DNA from: Nocardioides houyundeii
GTDB taxonomy: Bacteria; Actinomycetota; Actinomycetes; Propionibacteriales; Nocardioidaceae
Assembly: GCF_002865585.1 (NCBI RefSeq)
Contig: NZ_CP025581.1
Location: forward strand, 3,534,001 to 3,598,000
Length of the DNA: 64,000 nucleotides
Direction: 5' to 3'
The notes under the pieces are model-generated. The model saw nothing but the letters and a program-made list of their open reading frames with translations. It was not told where the DNA came from and ran no database searches. Shown one piece after another: positions 26,171 through 36,900 of the stretch (positions within the stretch are counted from its first letter, which is position 1; the number at the start of each line of letters is the position of its first letter). Made by a program: the position numbers and the translations under genes.

Positions 26171-29100
26171 ATGCTGCATGCAGCCCAGAAGCACGATGCC
26201 GAGCAGATCATCGCGGCAGATCCGTGCGGTGTCGAGAACCCTGCGCTGGTCGCTGCGGCCGGGCGCGCCGGAGGCACCGGACTGCTCGACGTCCGCGACT
26301 CCGGCCAGCTCGACCGGCTCCGCGTGGACCTCGGCCGCCGTGACGCCCTCGGCTGCTGGCTGCGCCCGGGGCCGCAGCTCGACGCTGCCGACCTGGGGTC
26401 CGACGCCGGGTTCCCGGTGGTGGTGCTGGCCCTGTCGATGCGCCCCGGCGTGGACCTCCCGGCCCTGGTGGCCGCCTGGTCGGCAGGGGGGTCGCGACGC
26501 GTGGTGGCGCAGGTGACCTCGCGGGCCGAGGCCGAGGCGGCCGTCGCGGCCGGGGTGCACGGGCTCCTCGCCTCCGGCTCCGAGGCCGGCGGCGCCGTCG
26601 GGCCCACCGAGGCCTTCGTGCTCTTCCAGCAGGTCGTGGACCTGGGCGTGCCGGTCTGGCTCCGGGGCGGCATCGGGCTGCACACCGCCGCCGCGGTGAT
26701 CGCCGGCGGCGGCGCCGGCGTCCTCCTGGACACCCAGCTGGGCCTGCTGCGCGAGTCCTCCCTGGACCACGACGCCCGCCAGGCGCTGGCCGCGATGGAC
26801 GGCAGCGAGACCCGCGTCGTGGCCGGCATCCGCTTCTTCACCCGTCCCGACCTCCCGGCGCACTCCCTGGCGCCGGACACCGACCGGGCCGCCGTGGCGG
26901 CGCTGCTCGGCCCCGACCTGCGCACCCAGCTGGTCCCTTTCGGTCAGGACAGCGGCTTCGCCGCCGGGCTCGCCGAGCGCCACCACACCGTCGGCGGCGT
27001 GGTCCAGGCGCTGCGCGCCGCCATCACCGACCACCTCGCCGCGGCCGCCGCCGCCCCGCCGTTGGCTCCCGGCGCCGGCGTCAGCACCGCCCACGGCACC
27101 CGCTACCCGATCGCTCAGGGCCCGATGACCCGGGTCAGCGACCGCGCCGCGTTCGCCGCCTCGGTCGCCGAGGGCGGCGGCCTGCCGTTCCTGGCGCTCG
27201 CCCTGATGCCCGGCGAGGAGGTCCGGGCGCTGCTCACCGAGACCCGGGACCTGCTCGGCGACCGCCCCTGGGGCGTCGGCATCCTCGGCTTCGTCCCCGC
27301 CGAGCTGCGCGCCGAGCAGCTGGCGGTGGTCCACGAGATCGCTCCGCCGGTGGCGCTGATCGCGGGCGGCCGTCCGTCCCAGGCCGTCTCCCTGGAGGAG
27401 GCCGGCATCGCGACCTACCTGCACGTGCCCTCCCCCGGGCTGCTCGACCGCTTCCTCAAGGACGGCGCCCGCTCCTTCATCTTCGAGGGCCGCGAGTGCG
27501 GCGGCCACGTCGGTCCCCGCTCCAGCTTCGCCCTCTGGGACGCCCAGATCGAGCGGCTGCTCGAGGTCGAGGACGCGGCGAGCCTCAAGGTCATGCTCGC
27601 CGGCGGGATCCACGACGCTCGGTCGGCCGCGATGGCCGCCGCCGCGCTGGCCCCGCTCGCCGCCAAGGGTGCGCAGGTCGGCGTGCTCATGGGCACGGCG
27701 TACCTCTTCACCGCCGAGGCGGTCGCGGGCGGGGCCATCCAGCCCGCCTTCCAGGACGTCGCCCTCGAGTGCGACACCACGGTGCTGCTCGAGACCGCGC
27801 CCGGGCACGCCACCCGCTGCGTGGAGACCGACTTCGTCCGAGCCTTCGCCTCCCGCAAGGCCGAGCTCGAGGCCGCCGGCGTGGAGCCGGGCGCCCGCTG
27901 GGCCGAGCTGGAGCAGCTCAACCTGGGCCGGCTGCGGATCGCCTCCAAGGGGCTGGAGCGCGGCGCGGCCGGGCTGGGTCACGTGGCCGAGGACCGGCAG
28001 CGGGCCGAAGGCATGTACATGATCGGCGAGGTCGCCACCCTGCGCTCCGAGGTCACCACCGTCGCCGCCCTGCACGCCGAGGTCAGCGAGGGCAGTGCCG
28101 CGTGGGTGCGGGAGCACGCCGCGCCGGTGCTGGAGATCAACGAGCCCCAGGGCCACCCCCTCGACGTCGCGATCATCGGGATGGACTCGTTCTTCCCCGG
28201 CGCGGTGGGCGCCGAGGAGTTCTGGGCCCAGATCGTGGCCGCCACCGACCAGGTCACCGAGGTCTCAGCCGAGCGCTGGGACACCAAGCTCTACTACAGC
28301 GACGACGCGTTCGCGAAGGACGCCGGAGCCAAGACCCCGTCCAAGTGGGGCGGCTTCCTGCGCCGCATCGGGTTCAACCCGCTGGCCTACGGCATCCCGC
28401 CGGCCTCCCTGGCCGCCATCGAGCCGGTCCAGCTGCTCAGCCTCGAGGTCGCCTCGCGGGCGCTGACCGACGCCGGCTACGCCCGACGCCACTTCGACCG
28501 CGAGCGCGCCTCGGTGATCTTCGGCGCCGAGTCGGGCAACGAGCTCGGCGGCGCGTACGGCGCCCGGGCGTTCCTGCCGCAGCTCTTCGGCTCCGTGCCG
28601 GCCGAGCTCGACGAGTGGCTGCCCACCCTGACCGAGGACTCCTTCCCCGGCGTGCTGGCCAACGTGATCGCCGGCCGCATCGCAAACCGGCTCGACCTCG
28701 GCGGGGTCAACTACACCGTCGACGCCGCCTGCGCCAGCTCGCTCGCCGCCCTGGACGCGGCCTGCAAGGAGCTGGTGACCGGCCAGTCCGACCTGGTCCT
28801 GGCCGGCGGCGCCGACCTGCACAACGGCCTCAACGACTACCTGATGTTCTCCTCGGTGCACGCCCTGTCCCCGACCGGGCGCTGCCGGACCTTCGACGCC
28901 GGCGCCGACGGCATCGCGCTGGGCGAGGGCATCGCCTGCGTGGTGCTCAAGCGCCGCGTCGACGCCGAGCGCGACGGCGACCGGATCTACGCGGTGATCG
29001 ACGCCGTGGCCGGGTCCAGCGACGGGCGGCACCTCGGCCTGACCGCCCCGCGCAAGGAGGGCCAGCAGCGGGCGGTGGTCCGGGCCCTGGCCCAGGCCGG

Positions 29101-32100
29101 CACCGACATCGGCGAGGTCGGGCTGGTGGAGGCGCACGGCACCGGCACCGTGGTCGGCGACCGCACCGAGATGGCCACCTTGACCGAGCTGTTCGCCGAG
29201 GCCGGAGTGGCACCGGGGTCGGTGGTGCTCGGTTCGGTGAAGTCCCAGATCGGCCACACCAAGTGCGCCGCGGGCCTGGCCGGCCTGATCAAGGTCGCCA
29301 AGGCGGTGCACCACGGGGTGCTGCCGCCCACGATCAACCTGGTCGACCCCAACCCCTACTACGACGCCGAGCGCAGCCCGTTCCGCTTCCACGACACCGC
29401 TCGTCCGTGGCCGGCGGAGAAGCGCCGCGCCGGGGTGAGCGCGTTCGGCTTCGGCGGGACCAACTTCCACGCCCTGGTCTCCTCCTACGACGGGGGCGAC
29501 CGGCCGGCGTACGGGCTGACGCAGTGGGGGCACGAGCTGTTCCTGGTGCGCGGCACCAGCGCCGAGGACGCCGCGCGCACCTGCACCGAGCTCGCCGGCA
29601 CGGTGGCCCAGATCCTGGAGTCGGACCCCGAGGGCCAGCGCCACCCGCTGCGCGACCTGGCGGCGACCGTCTCCCGCTCCGGCCGCGGTCCGGTGCGGGT
29701 CGCCCTGGTGGCCTCCTCGCTCGATGACCTCGCCACCGGACTGGGGCGCGTGGCCGGCGGCACCGACGCCCGCCACGGGGTCTTCGTCGCCGACCCCGAG
29801 GCCGGGTCGCAGGCGCCCAAGGTCGGGTTCCTCTACCCCGGCCAGGGCAGCCAGCGTCCGGGCATGCTCAACGACCTGTTCGTCACCTTCTCAGGCCTCG
29901 ACGACCTGCTGCGCCTGGGCGAGCGCTGGACCGACACGATGTTCCCGCCCACCGCGTTCAGCCGCGAGGAGAAGGCCGCCCAGCAGGCGGCGATCACCGC
30001 CACCGACGTCGCCCAGCCGACACTGGGCATCGCGTCGCTGGCGATGACCCGGCTGCTGCGCCGCTTCGGGGTGGAGCCCGACGTGGCCGCGGGCCACAGC
30101 TACGGCGAGCTGGCCGCGCTGGCCGCCGCCGGGTCCTTCGACGACGCCACGCTGCTCGAGCTCAGCGCCGCCCGCGGCGGTGCGGTGCTCGGAGCCATCG
30201 AGCGCTCCGGGGGCGACCCCGGCACCATGGCCGCCATCGCGCTGCCGCTGGCCGAGGTGACCGAGCGGCTCGCCGCCTGGCCCACCCTGGTGGTCGCCAA
30301 CCACAACGGACCCAAGCAGGTCGTGGTCTCCGGGCCCACCGAGGCCGTCCACGAGGCCGTCGCAGCCCTGGCCGCCGACGGCGTCCGCGCCACGGTCATC
30401 CCGGTGGCGTGCGCCTTCCACTCCCCGCTGGTGGCGGCTGCGGGCGAGATCCTCGGCGAGCGCCTGGCCGACCTGCCCGTCGCGGCCCCGCGGTTCCCGG
30501 TGTGGTCCAACACCACCGCCGAGCCCTACCCGGCCGACGACCCCGACGCCGTACGGCGGCTGCTCACCGAGCAGGTCACCGCTGGGGTCCGCTTCGTCGA
30601 CCAGGTCGAGTCGATGTACGCCGCCGGCGTGCGGGTCTTCGTCGAAGCCGGTCCCGGGCGCGTGCTCAGCCAGCAGGTCGCCAAGATCCTGGGCGACCGG
30701 CCGCACCACGTGGTGGCCTGCGAGTCCGGCGGAGAGCCCGGCCTGCGCCGCTTCCTGGTCGCCCTGGCCGAGCTCGCCACCCTCGGCGTGCCCGTGGACC
30801 CCACCGGCCTGTTCGCCGGTCGGGCCACCCCGCTCGACCTGCACTCCCTGCCCGTCGCCGCGCCGGCGTGGACCGTGGACGGCGCGTTCGTCCGCCGTGC
30901 CGACGGCACCCCGCTCCCGAACAGCTACCAGCCGGCGAACACCATGCCGGCCCTCGACCTCGCGCCCCGGGGTCCCGAAGGAGACCCTGTGATCTACGCA
31001 GCGAGCAGCCCCGTCGTCCGGCCAGAGGCCGAGCCCGCGACCCCGGTGGCCCCCGAGGTCCGGGCGACCCCGGCGACCCCGGCGGTCCCGGCGGTCCCGG
31101 CGGCGAGCCAGGCGGTCCCGGTGTCCGCTCCGGTCCCGGTGTCCGCTCCTGCTCAGCCGACCCCGGTCCCGCAGGCGCCCGTGGCCGCGGCACCTGCTCC
31201 CCTCGCGCCGGTCCAGCACAGCGACGGTGCGACCAGCATCGTGCACGAGTACCTGCGCAGCGTGCGCCAGATCGTGGCCGCCGAGCGGGACGTCGTACTG
31301 CGCTACCTCGGCTCGACCGTCCCGGTCAGCGGCGCCTTCGACGAGACCGGCTATGCGGCCCCGGTCGCCGCCCCCGCGCTTCAGGTGGCTGCGGAAACCC
31401 CGCCTAGGCGGGGAAACATCGGGTTCGAGGGGGTTGCAGAGGCCACTAACCGTAGGGAACCCCGCCTAGGCGGGTATCCCGACACCGCCGCAGGTCCGGC
31501 GGCGCCGGCGCCCACGGCGGTCCCGGACCCCGCACCGGTCGCGGCGGCCCCGGCCCCCGCGGCCCCTGCTGCCCCGATCCCGGTCCCGGCTGCCCCCGTT
31601 CCGGCACCGGCTGCCCCCGCGCTCTCCGGCGCCGCCCTGATGCGGACGGTGCAGGGGGTTGTCAGCGACCGCACCGGCTACCCCGTGGAGATGCTGGAGC
31701 CCGACCTCGACCTCGAGGCAGACCTGAGCATCGACTCCATCAAGCGCATCGAGATCGTCGGCGAGCTCGCCGAGCGGATCGGCCTGGGCGGCCTGGACGA
31801 GTCCGGGCTGGACGAGGCGGCTGTCGAGGAGCTCTCCCGGCACAAGACGCTGCGCTCCATCGTGGAGTGGGTCGAGGCCCTGCAGTCCGCCCCCGCAGCC
31901 GCCGTACCCGCCGCTCCGGCCCCCACTCCGGCACCCGCCGCGGCACCGGTCGCCGTACCCGCGACGGCTGTCGCAGCGCCCGAGCCCCCGGCCACCCCGA
32001 GCCTCAGCGGGGCGGAGCTGCTGCGCGCCGTGCAGAGCGTGGTCAGCGACCGCACCGGCTACCCGATCGAGATGCTGGAGCCCGACCTCGACCTCGAGGC

Positions 32101-33913
32101 CGACCTGAGCATCGACTCCATCAAGCGCATCGAGATCGTCGGCGAGCTGGCCGAGCGGATCGGCCTGGCTGCCCTGTCCACCGGTGGTGCGGAGGAGCTC
32201 GACGAGAGCGTGGTCGAGGAGCTGGCCACCCACAAGACGCTGCGGGCAATCGTGGAGTGGATCGAGGGCGTGACCGCGGCGCCCGTCGCGGCGTCCCCGG
32301 CAGCGCCCGCCGCTCCGGCCCCGCCTGCGGCGCCGGCTGCGGTGCCGGCAGCGCCCGCCGCTCCGGCCCCGCCTGCGGCGCCGGCTGCGGTGAGCGAGCC
32401 GGAGGTTGACCTCCCGGCCGGCACCCAGCTCTTCGACGTCGCCATCGAGCCCCTCGGGCCGACGGTGGCGCTCGGTGACCTGCGCGGCGCCGAGGTGGCG
32501 CTGCTGGAGGGCCACGCCCAGCTCACCGGCCACGTCGAGGCCGCTCTGGCCGAGCGCGGTGCCCGGGTGCTGCGGCTGCCCGCCACGGCCGCGTCCTCGC
32601 ACGCCGACGCGCTCTCCGGAGTGGACGCCCTGGTCGACCTGACCGCCACCGCCGGGGACCCCTCGGTGGACGCCCGCGGCGTCTTCGCCGCCGTACGACC
32701 CGCCCTGCTCGGCAAGGTACGCCGGGTGCTCGCGGTCACCGTGCCGCTGCACGCCGACGGCACCCCGACCGGGGTGCCGGGCCTGATGCGGGCGCTGGCC
32801 CGGGAGCGCACCGACGTGCTGCTGCGCTCGGTGGAGATCGAGAGCGCCGACCTGCGGCACGACCTGATCCACAACCTGGCACCGCTCGCGGTCACCCTGG
32901 TCGACGAGCTGCTCGACCTGGACGCCCCCGCGGCGGTCTCCTGGGCCGGCGGCCAGCGGACCAGCCGGGTGGTCCGGGCGCCGCGCGAGGTGCCTGCCGG
33001 CTACCCGAGCCTGGACCTGACCCCGGAGTCGGTCGTCGTGGTCACCGGAGGCGCCCGCGGCATCACCGCCCGGGTCGCCGAGGGCCTGGCCCGCACCGCC
33101 CCCTGCCGGGTGGTGCTGGTGGGGCGCTCGCCGTTCCCGACCGAGGACGAGGACCCGCGCACCGCGGCCGCCCAGGACACCGTGTCCCTGCGCCGGGCGC
33201 TGCTGGAGATCGGCGAGCTCCGCACACCCGCCGAGATCGAGGCCGCCTGTGCCCGGATCGAGGCGGCCCGCGAGATGCGCGCCACCATGGCCACGCTCAA
33301 GAGCGTGGCCGCGGAGGTCGACTACGTCCCGATGGACGTCCGCTCACCCGCGTTCGGGGCGCTGCTCGACGCGCTGCACGCCCAGTTCGGCCGGATCGAC
33401 GCCGTCATCCACGGTGCCGGCGTGCTGGACGACCGGCTGGTCGTCGACAAGACCGCCGAGGGCTTCGACCGGGTCTACGGCACCAAGGTCGACGGGGCGC
33501 GCGCCATCCTGGAGCGCCAGCACCTGGGGATGCGCTTCGTGGTGCTGTTCGGCTCCGTCAGCGGGGTCTTCGGCAACAAGGGCCAGTGCGACTACGCCTC
33601 GGCCAACGACGCCCTGGACACCCTGGCCCGGACCCACGACGGCGTCCACGGCTGCCGCGTGGTGAGCCTGGACTGGGGCCCGTGGGCCGGCGGCGGGATG
33701 GTCTCGGCCGAGCTGGAGCGGGAGTACGCCCGACGCGGCATCGGCCTGGTCGACCCGACCGACGGGGTGCGAGCGCTGCTGCACGAGGTGGCAGGAGGCC
33801 ACGGCGGCTCGCAGGTGGTGGTGATGCGCGGCAACCCCGAGGCGTTCGCCCCGCCGGTGGACCACTCCTCGCTGGGTGAAGAGCTGCTCCAGGACTCGCG
33901 CAGCCGTGACTGA
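26171..33913 (+). CDS. PUFA-synthase-like iterative type I PKS: NPD-NPD-KS-AT-ACP-ACP-KR
   Basis: 2580 residues. About 1-290 and 300-640 are two nitronate-monooxygenase-fold (NPD) domains, the fold used as enoyl reductase by PfaD. The second keeps GRECGGHVGP (His446); the first has GSEAGGAVGP with Ala142 at that place. KS spans about 664-1105 (LDVAIIGMD; Cys854 in VDAACASS, His989 in EAHGTGT, His1029 in IGHTKC). AT spans about 1215-1500 (GHSYGE, Ser1310). Two ACPs carry DSIKRIE (Ser1856, Ser1983), the PUFA-synthase form. KR starts at about 2285 (TGGARGI, then FGSVSGVFGNKGQCDYASAN). It should build, reduce and possibly saturate a long acyl chain on its tandem ACPs. A 97-bp palindromic element codes residues about 1740-1771. 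It overlaps the next gene by 8 bases. Confidence 0.92.
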   Translation: MLHAAQKHDAEQIIAADPCGVENPALVAAAGRAGGTGLLDVRDSGQLDRLRVDLGRRDALGCWLRPGPQLDAADLGSDAGFPVVVLALSMRPGVDLPALVAAWSAGGSRRVVAQVTSRAEAEAAVAAGVHGLLASGSEAGGAVGPTEAFVLFQQVVDLGVPVWLRGGIGLHTAAAVIAGGGAGVLLDTQLGLLRESSLDHDARQALAAMDGSETRVVAGIRFFTRPDLPAHSLAPDTDRAAVAALLGPDLRTQLVPFGQDSGFAAGLAERHHTVGGVVQALRAAITDHLAAAAAAPPLAPGAGVSTAHGTRYPIAQGPMTRVSDRAAFAASVAEGGGLPFLALALMPGEEVRALLTETRDLLGDRPWGVGILGFVPAELRAEQLAVVHEIAPPVALIAGGRPSQAVSLEEAGIATYLHVPSPGLLDRFLKDGARSFIFEGRECGGHVGPRSSFALWDAQIERLLEVEDAASLKVMLAGGIHDARSAAMAAAALAPLAAKGAQVGVLMGTAYLFTAEAVAGGAIQPAFQDVALECDTTVLLETAPGHATRCVETDFVRAFASRKAELEAAGVEPGARWAELEQLNLGRLRIASKGLERGAAGLGHVAEDRQRAEGMYMIGEVATLRSEVTTVAALHAEVSEGSAAWVREHAAPVLEINEPQGHPLDVAIIGMDSFFPGAVGAEEFWAQIVAATDQVTEVSAERWDTKLYYSDDAFAKDAGAKTPSKWGGFLRRIGFNPLAYGIPPASLAAIEPVQLLSLEVASRALTDAGYARRHFDRERASVIFGAESGNELGGAYGARAFLPQLFGSVPAELDEWLPTLTEDSFPGVLANVIAGRIANRLDLGGVNYTVDAACASSLAALDAACKELVTGQSDLVLAGGADLHNGLNDYLMFSSVHALSPTGRCRTFDAGADGIALGEGIACVVLKRRVDAERDGDRIYAVIDAVAGSSDGRHLGLTAPRKEGQQRAVVRALAQAGTDIGEVGLVEAHGTGTVVGDRTEMATLTELFAEAGVAPGSVVLGSVKSQIGHTKCAAGLAGLIKVAKAVHHGVLPPTINLVDPNPYYDAERSPFRFHDTARPWPAEKRRAGVSAFGFGGTNFHALVSSYDGGDRPAYGLTQWGHELFLVRGTSAEDAARTCTELAGTVAQILESDPEGQRHPLRDLAATVSRSGRGPVRVALVASSLDDLATGLGRVAGGTDARHGVFVADPEAGSQAPKVGFLYPGQGSQRPGMLNDLFVTFSGLDDLLRLGERWTDTMFPPTAFSREEKAAQQAAITATDVAQPTLGIASLAMTRLLRRFGVEPDVAAGHSYGELAALAAAGSFDDATLLELSAARGGAVLGAIERSGGDPGTMAAIALPLAEVTERLAAWPTLVVANHNGPKQVVVSGPTEAVHEAVAALAADGVRATVIPVACAFHSPLVAAAGEILGERLADLPVAAPRFPVWSNTTAEPYPADDPDAVRRLLTEQVTAGVRFVDQVESMYAAGVRVFVEAGPGRVLSQQVAKILGDRPHHVVACESGGEPGLRRFLVALAELATLGVPVDPTGLFAGRATPLDLHSLPVAAPAWTVDGAFVRRADGTPLPNSYQPANTMPALDLAPRGPEGDPVIYAASSPVVRPEAEPATPVAPEVRATPATPAVPAVPAASQAVPVSAPVPVSAPAQPTPVPQAPVAAAPAPLAPVQHSDGATSIVHEYLRSVRQIVAAERDVVLRYLGSTVPVSGAFDETGYAAPVAAPALQVAAETPPRRGNIGFEGVAEATNRREPRLGGYPDTAAGPAAPAPTAVPDPAPVAAAPAPAAPAAPIPVPAAPVPAPAAPALSGAALMRTVQGVVSDRTGYPVEMLEPDLDLEADLSIDSIKRIEIVGELAERIGLGGLDESGLDEAAVEELSRHKTLRSIVEWVEALQSAPAAAVPAAPAPTPAPAAAPVAVPATAVAAPEPPATPSLSGAELLRAVQSVVSDRTGYPIEMLEPDLDLEADLSIDSIKRIEIVGELAERIGLAALSTGGAEELDESVVEELATHKTLRAIVEWIEGVTAAPVAASPAAPAAPAPPAAPAAVPAAPAAPAPPAAPAAVSEPEVDLPAGTQLFDVAIEPLGPTVALGDLRGAEVALLEGHAQLTGHVEAALAERGARVLRLPATAASSHADALSGVDALVDLTATAGDPSVDARGVFAAVRPALLGKVRRVLAVTVPLHADGTPTGVPGLMRALARERTDVLLRSVEIESADLRHDLIHNLAPLAVTLVDELLDLDAPAAVSWAGGQRTSRVVRAPREVPAGYPSLDLTPESVVVVTGGARGITARVAEGLARTAPCRVVLVGRSPFPTEDEDPRTAAAQDTVSLRRALLEIGELRTPAEIEAACARIEAAREMRATMATLKSVAAEVDYVPMDVRSPAFGALLDALHAQFGRIDAVIHGAGVLDDRLVVDKTAEGFDRVYGTKVDGARAILERQHLGMRFVVLFGSVSGVFGNKGQCDYASANDALDTLARTHDGVHGCRVVSLDWGPWAGGGMVSAELEREYARRGIGLVDPTDGVRALLHEVAGGHGGSQVVVMRGNPEAFAPPVDHSSLGEELLQDSRSRD
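31387..31483 (+). repeat. in-frame palindromic repeat element, copy A (first PKS)
   Basis: This 97-bp unit matches 36749-36845 at 84 of 97 positions with no gaps. It is bounded by two CCTAGG-centred palindromes: 16 bp perfect at 31398-31413 and 14 bp at 31461-31474. The core holds GGTTCGAGGGGGTTGCA and CCACTAACCGT. It encodes PPRRGNIGFEGVAEATNRR and then EPRLGG within the Ala/Pro linker between AT and ACP1. Its base composition and peptide differ sharply from the surrounding (A/P)n linker. Confidence 0.85.
32297..32392 (+). repeat. perfect tandem duplication of 48 bp in the ACP2-KR linker
   Basis: Two identical 48-bp copies (32297-32344 and 32345-32392) each encode a 16-residue Pro/Ala stretch. 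Identity at all positions, including third codon positions, indicates a very recent slippage or duplication. Linker length is thus evolving in whole-codon steps. Confidence 0.9.
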
Positions 33914-36900
33914 GCTGTCCCAACGCCCCGACGGCACCGACGACGGCATCGCCATCGTCGGCGTCGCCGGCATCTTCCCCGGTGCGGCCGAGGCGTCGAC
34001 GTACTGGTCCAACGTGCTGGGCGGGGTGGACTCGATCACCGACGCGCCGGCCTCGCGGTGGGACCCGGTCTTCTTCGACGCCGACGCCAAGAGCGCGGAC
34101 CGCTTCTACACCCGGCGCGGCGGCTTCGTCGACGACGTGGCCACCTTCGACCCGTTGGCCTTTGGCATCATGCCGGTGGCGATGGAGGCAGCGGAGCCCG
34201 ACCAGCTGCTGGCGCTCTCGGCCGCCGCGGCCTGCCTGGCCGACGCCGGAGACGTGCACGAGCGGCTGGACCCCACCCGGGTCGCGGTGCTGCTCGGGCG
34301 CGGCGGGTACGTCGGCGACGGTGTCGCCCGCCTGGACCAGCGGGTCCGGACCGCGCAGCAGCTGGTGGAGGTGCTGCGCACCCTGGTGCCCGGCATCGAG
34401 GAGGAGCGGCTGGCGCAGGTGAAGGCGGAGTTCCAGGACTCCCTCGGCCCGGAGCGGCCCGAGAGCTCCATCGGGCTGGTGCCCAACCTCGCGGCCTCCC
34501 GGATCGCCAACCGCTTCGACTTCCAGGGTCCGGCGTACACCGTGGACGCCGCCTGCGCGAGCTCGCTGATCGCGGTGGACCAGGCCGTGGACCTGCTGCG
34601 CTCCGGGCGCTCGGACCTGGTGCTGGCCGGCGGTGTGCACCACTGCCACGACCTGACCCTGTGGAGCGTCTTCTCCCAGCTCCGCGCCCTGTCCCCCAGC
34701 GGCGGCATCCGGCCCTTCAGCGGCGCCGCCGACGGCATCCTGATCGGGGAGGGCACCGGGCTGCTGGCGCTGCGCCGACTGGCCGACGCCGAGCGCGACG
34801 GCGACCGGGTCTACGCGGTGATCCGCGGCACCGGGGTCTCCAGCGACGGCCGCGCCTCGTCCCTGATGAGCCCCCGCCCCGAGGGCCAGGTGCTCGCCGT
34901 CGAGGCGGCGTGGCGCGCCAGCGGGCTCGACCCGGCCGACGTGGGCCTGATCGAGGCCCACGGCACCGCGACCCCGCTGGGCGACCGCACCGAGCTGGAG
35001 ACCCTGCGCGCCGTCTTCGGCGCCGCCGACTCCCGGCCGCGGGCCGGACTCGGGTCGGTGAAGTCGATGATCGGGCACGCCATGCCCGCGGCCGGTGCCG
35101 CCGGACTGATCAAGGCCGCGCTGGCCGTGCACCACGGCGTACTGCCCCCCACGCTGCACGCCCAGGAGCCGCACGAGGCACTGGCGGACACCCGGTTCCG
35201 GCTGATCGCGGGGGCCGAGCCCTGGGAGTCCCCCGGCCCCCGGCTGGCCGGGGTCAACGCGTTCGGCTTCGGCGGCATCAACGCCCACGTGGTGCTCGGC
35301 GAGACGCCAGGTGCCCGCAGCAGCGGCGAGCCGGCGTACGTCGGGGCGCGGGCTGTGCCGCCGGCGACCGAGGAGGTGCTGCTGCTCGCGGGCCGCGACG
35401 CCGCCGACCTGCTCGCCCGGCTCGACGGCTGGACGCCGGGCGACTTCGCGGTGCCCACCGGCGGCCCCGCCCGGCTCGCCATCGTCGCCCCCGACGAGCG
35501 GCGCCTCACCCTGGCCCGCAAGGTGCTCGAGCGGGGTACGCCGTTCCGGGGCCGCAACGACGTCTGGTTCGACCCCACCGGCCTGCTGACCGACGGCGGC
35601 AAGGTGGGCTTCCTCTTCCCCGGCGTGGAGCCGGAGTTCGACCCCAAGGTCGACGACGTCGTCGCCCAGCTCGGCCTGGAGTGGGAAGGGCTCTCCGGCG
35701 GCAGCGGCCTGCAGGAGCAGGGGCGCGGCATCGTCGCCGTCGGTCGCCTGCTCTCCGACGCGCTGGGGATCCTCGGGATCCGCCCCGACCTGATGGCCGG
35801 GCACAGCCTGGGCGAGTGGACCGGCCAGATCGTGTCCGGAATGATCCCCGCCGAGCACATCGACGACTTCCTGGGCAACCTGCGTCCCGACTCCATCTCC
35901 GTCTCCGACGTGGTCTTCCTGGCCCTGGGCTGCGGCGCCGAGGTCGCCGCCGAGCTGGTGTCCGGGCTGGACGACGCCCACGTCTCCCACGACAACTGCC
36001 CGCACCAGTCGGTGGTCTGCGCCCCCGCGGGGGTGATCGAGCAGGTGACCGCCCGGGCCCGGGCCCGCAAGGTGCTCGCCCAGGAGCTGCCCTTCCGCTC
36101 CGGCTTCCACTCCCCGCTCTTCGCGCCGCTGATCGACTCGATGCGCGAGCAGTTCGGCAGCCTCCCCCTGGTGCCCGCCCGGGTGCCGCTGTGGTCGGCC
36201 ACCTCGCTGGCTCCCTACCCCGACGACGCCGCCGCCATCGGCGAGCTTGCGCTGCGCCACCTGGTGGAGCCGGTGCGCTTCCGCCAGCTCGCGCACACGT
36301 TGTACGACGCCGGGGTGCGGGCCTTCATCCAGGTCGGCACCGGCAGCCTGACCGGGTTCCTCGACGACTCGCTGCGCGAGCAGGACGTGCTGACGGTCTC
36401 GGCCAACAGCGCCAAGCAGAGCGGGGTCGGCCAGCTGCGCCGGGTCGCGGCCGCACTGTGGAGCGCCGGGGCGAGCGTGGACTTCGCGCCGCTGGGTCAC
36501 GCCCTCGCGAGCCGCCGGGGCTCCGCTGCGCCTGCCACGGCTGGCTCTCCGGCCTCCGCTCCGGCGAGCAAGGGCGCCCGGCCCCTGCCGATGGGCTCCC
36601 CGCTGGTGCGGCGGCTGACCCCGCTCGACCTGCCGGCCGCCGGCGCGCCGTCCCCAGCCGTCGTACCGACGGGGGCGGAGCCGCTCCTCACCGAGTTCCA
36701 GGCCGCTGTGCGGGAGGCGGCGGCTGCCGCCCAGCAGGTGCTCGAGGCGGCTGCGGAATCCCCGCCTAGGCGGGTATCCCCTCGGTTCGAGGGGGTTGCA
36801 AAGGCCACTAACCGTCGGGAACCCCGCCTAGGCGGGGTTTCCGACAACCCGGCCGCGCAGGTCCCGGCCCCCCGCACCGCCCCCGGGGCCACCAGCCGGC

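Noticed and set aside
31421..31450. tRNA-like T-arm (GGTTCGAGG) inside the palindromic element
   Set aside because: The motif resembles a tRNA T-loop, but no acceptor, D or anticodon arms of the right spacing surround it and there is no 3' CCA-compatible end. Coincidence or at most a remote tRNA-derived origin.
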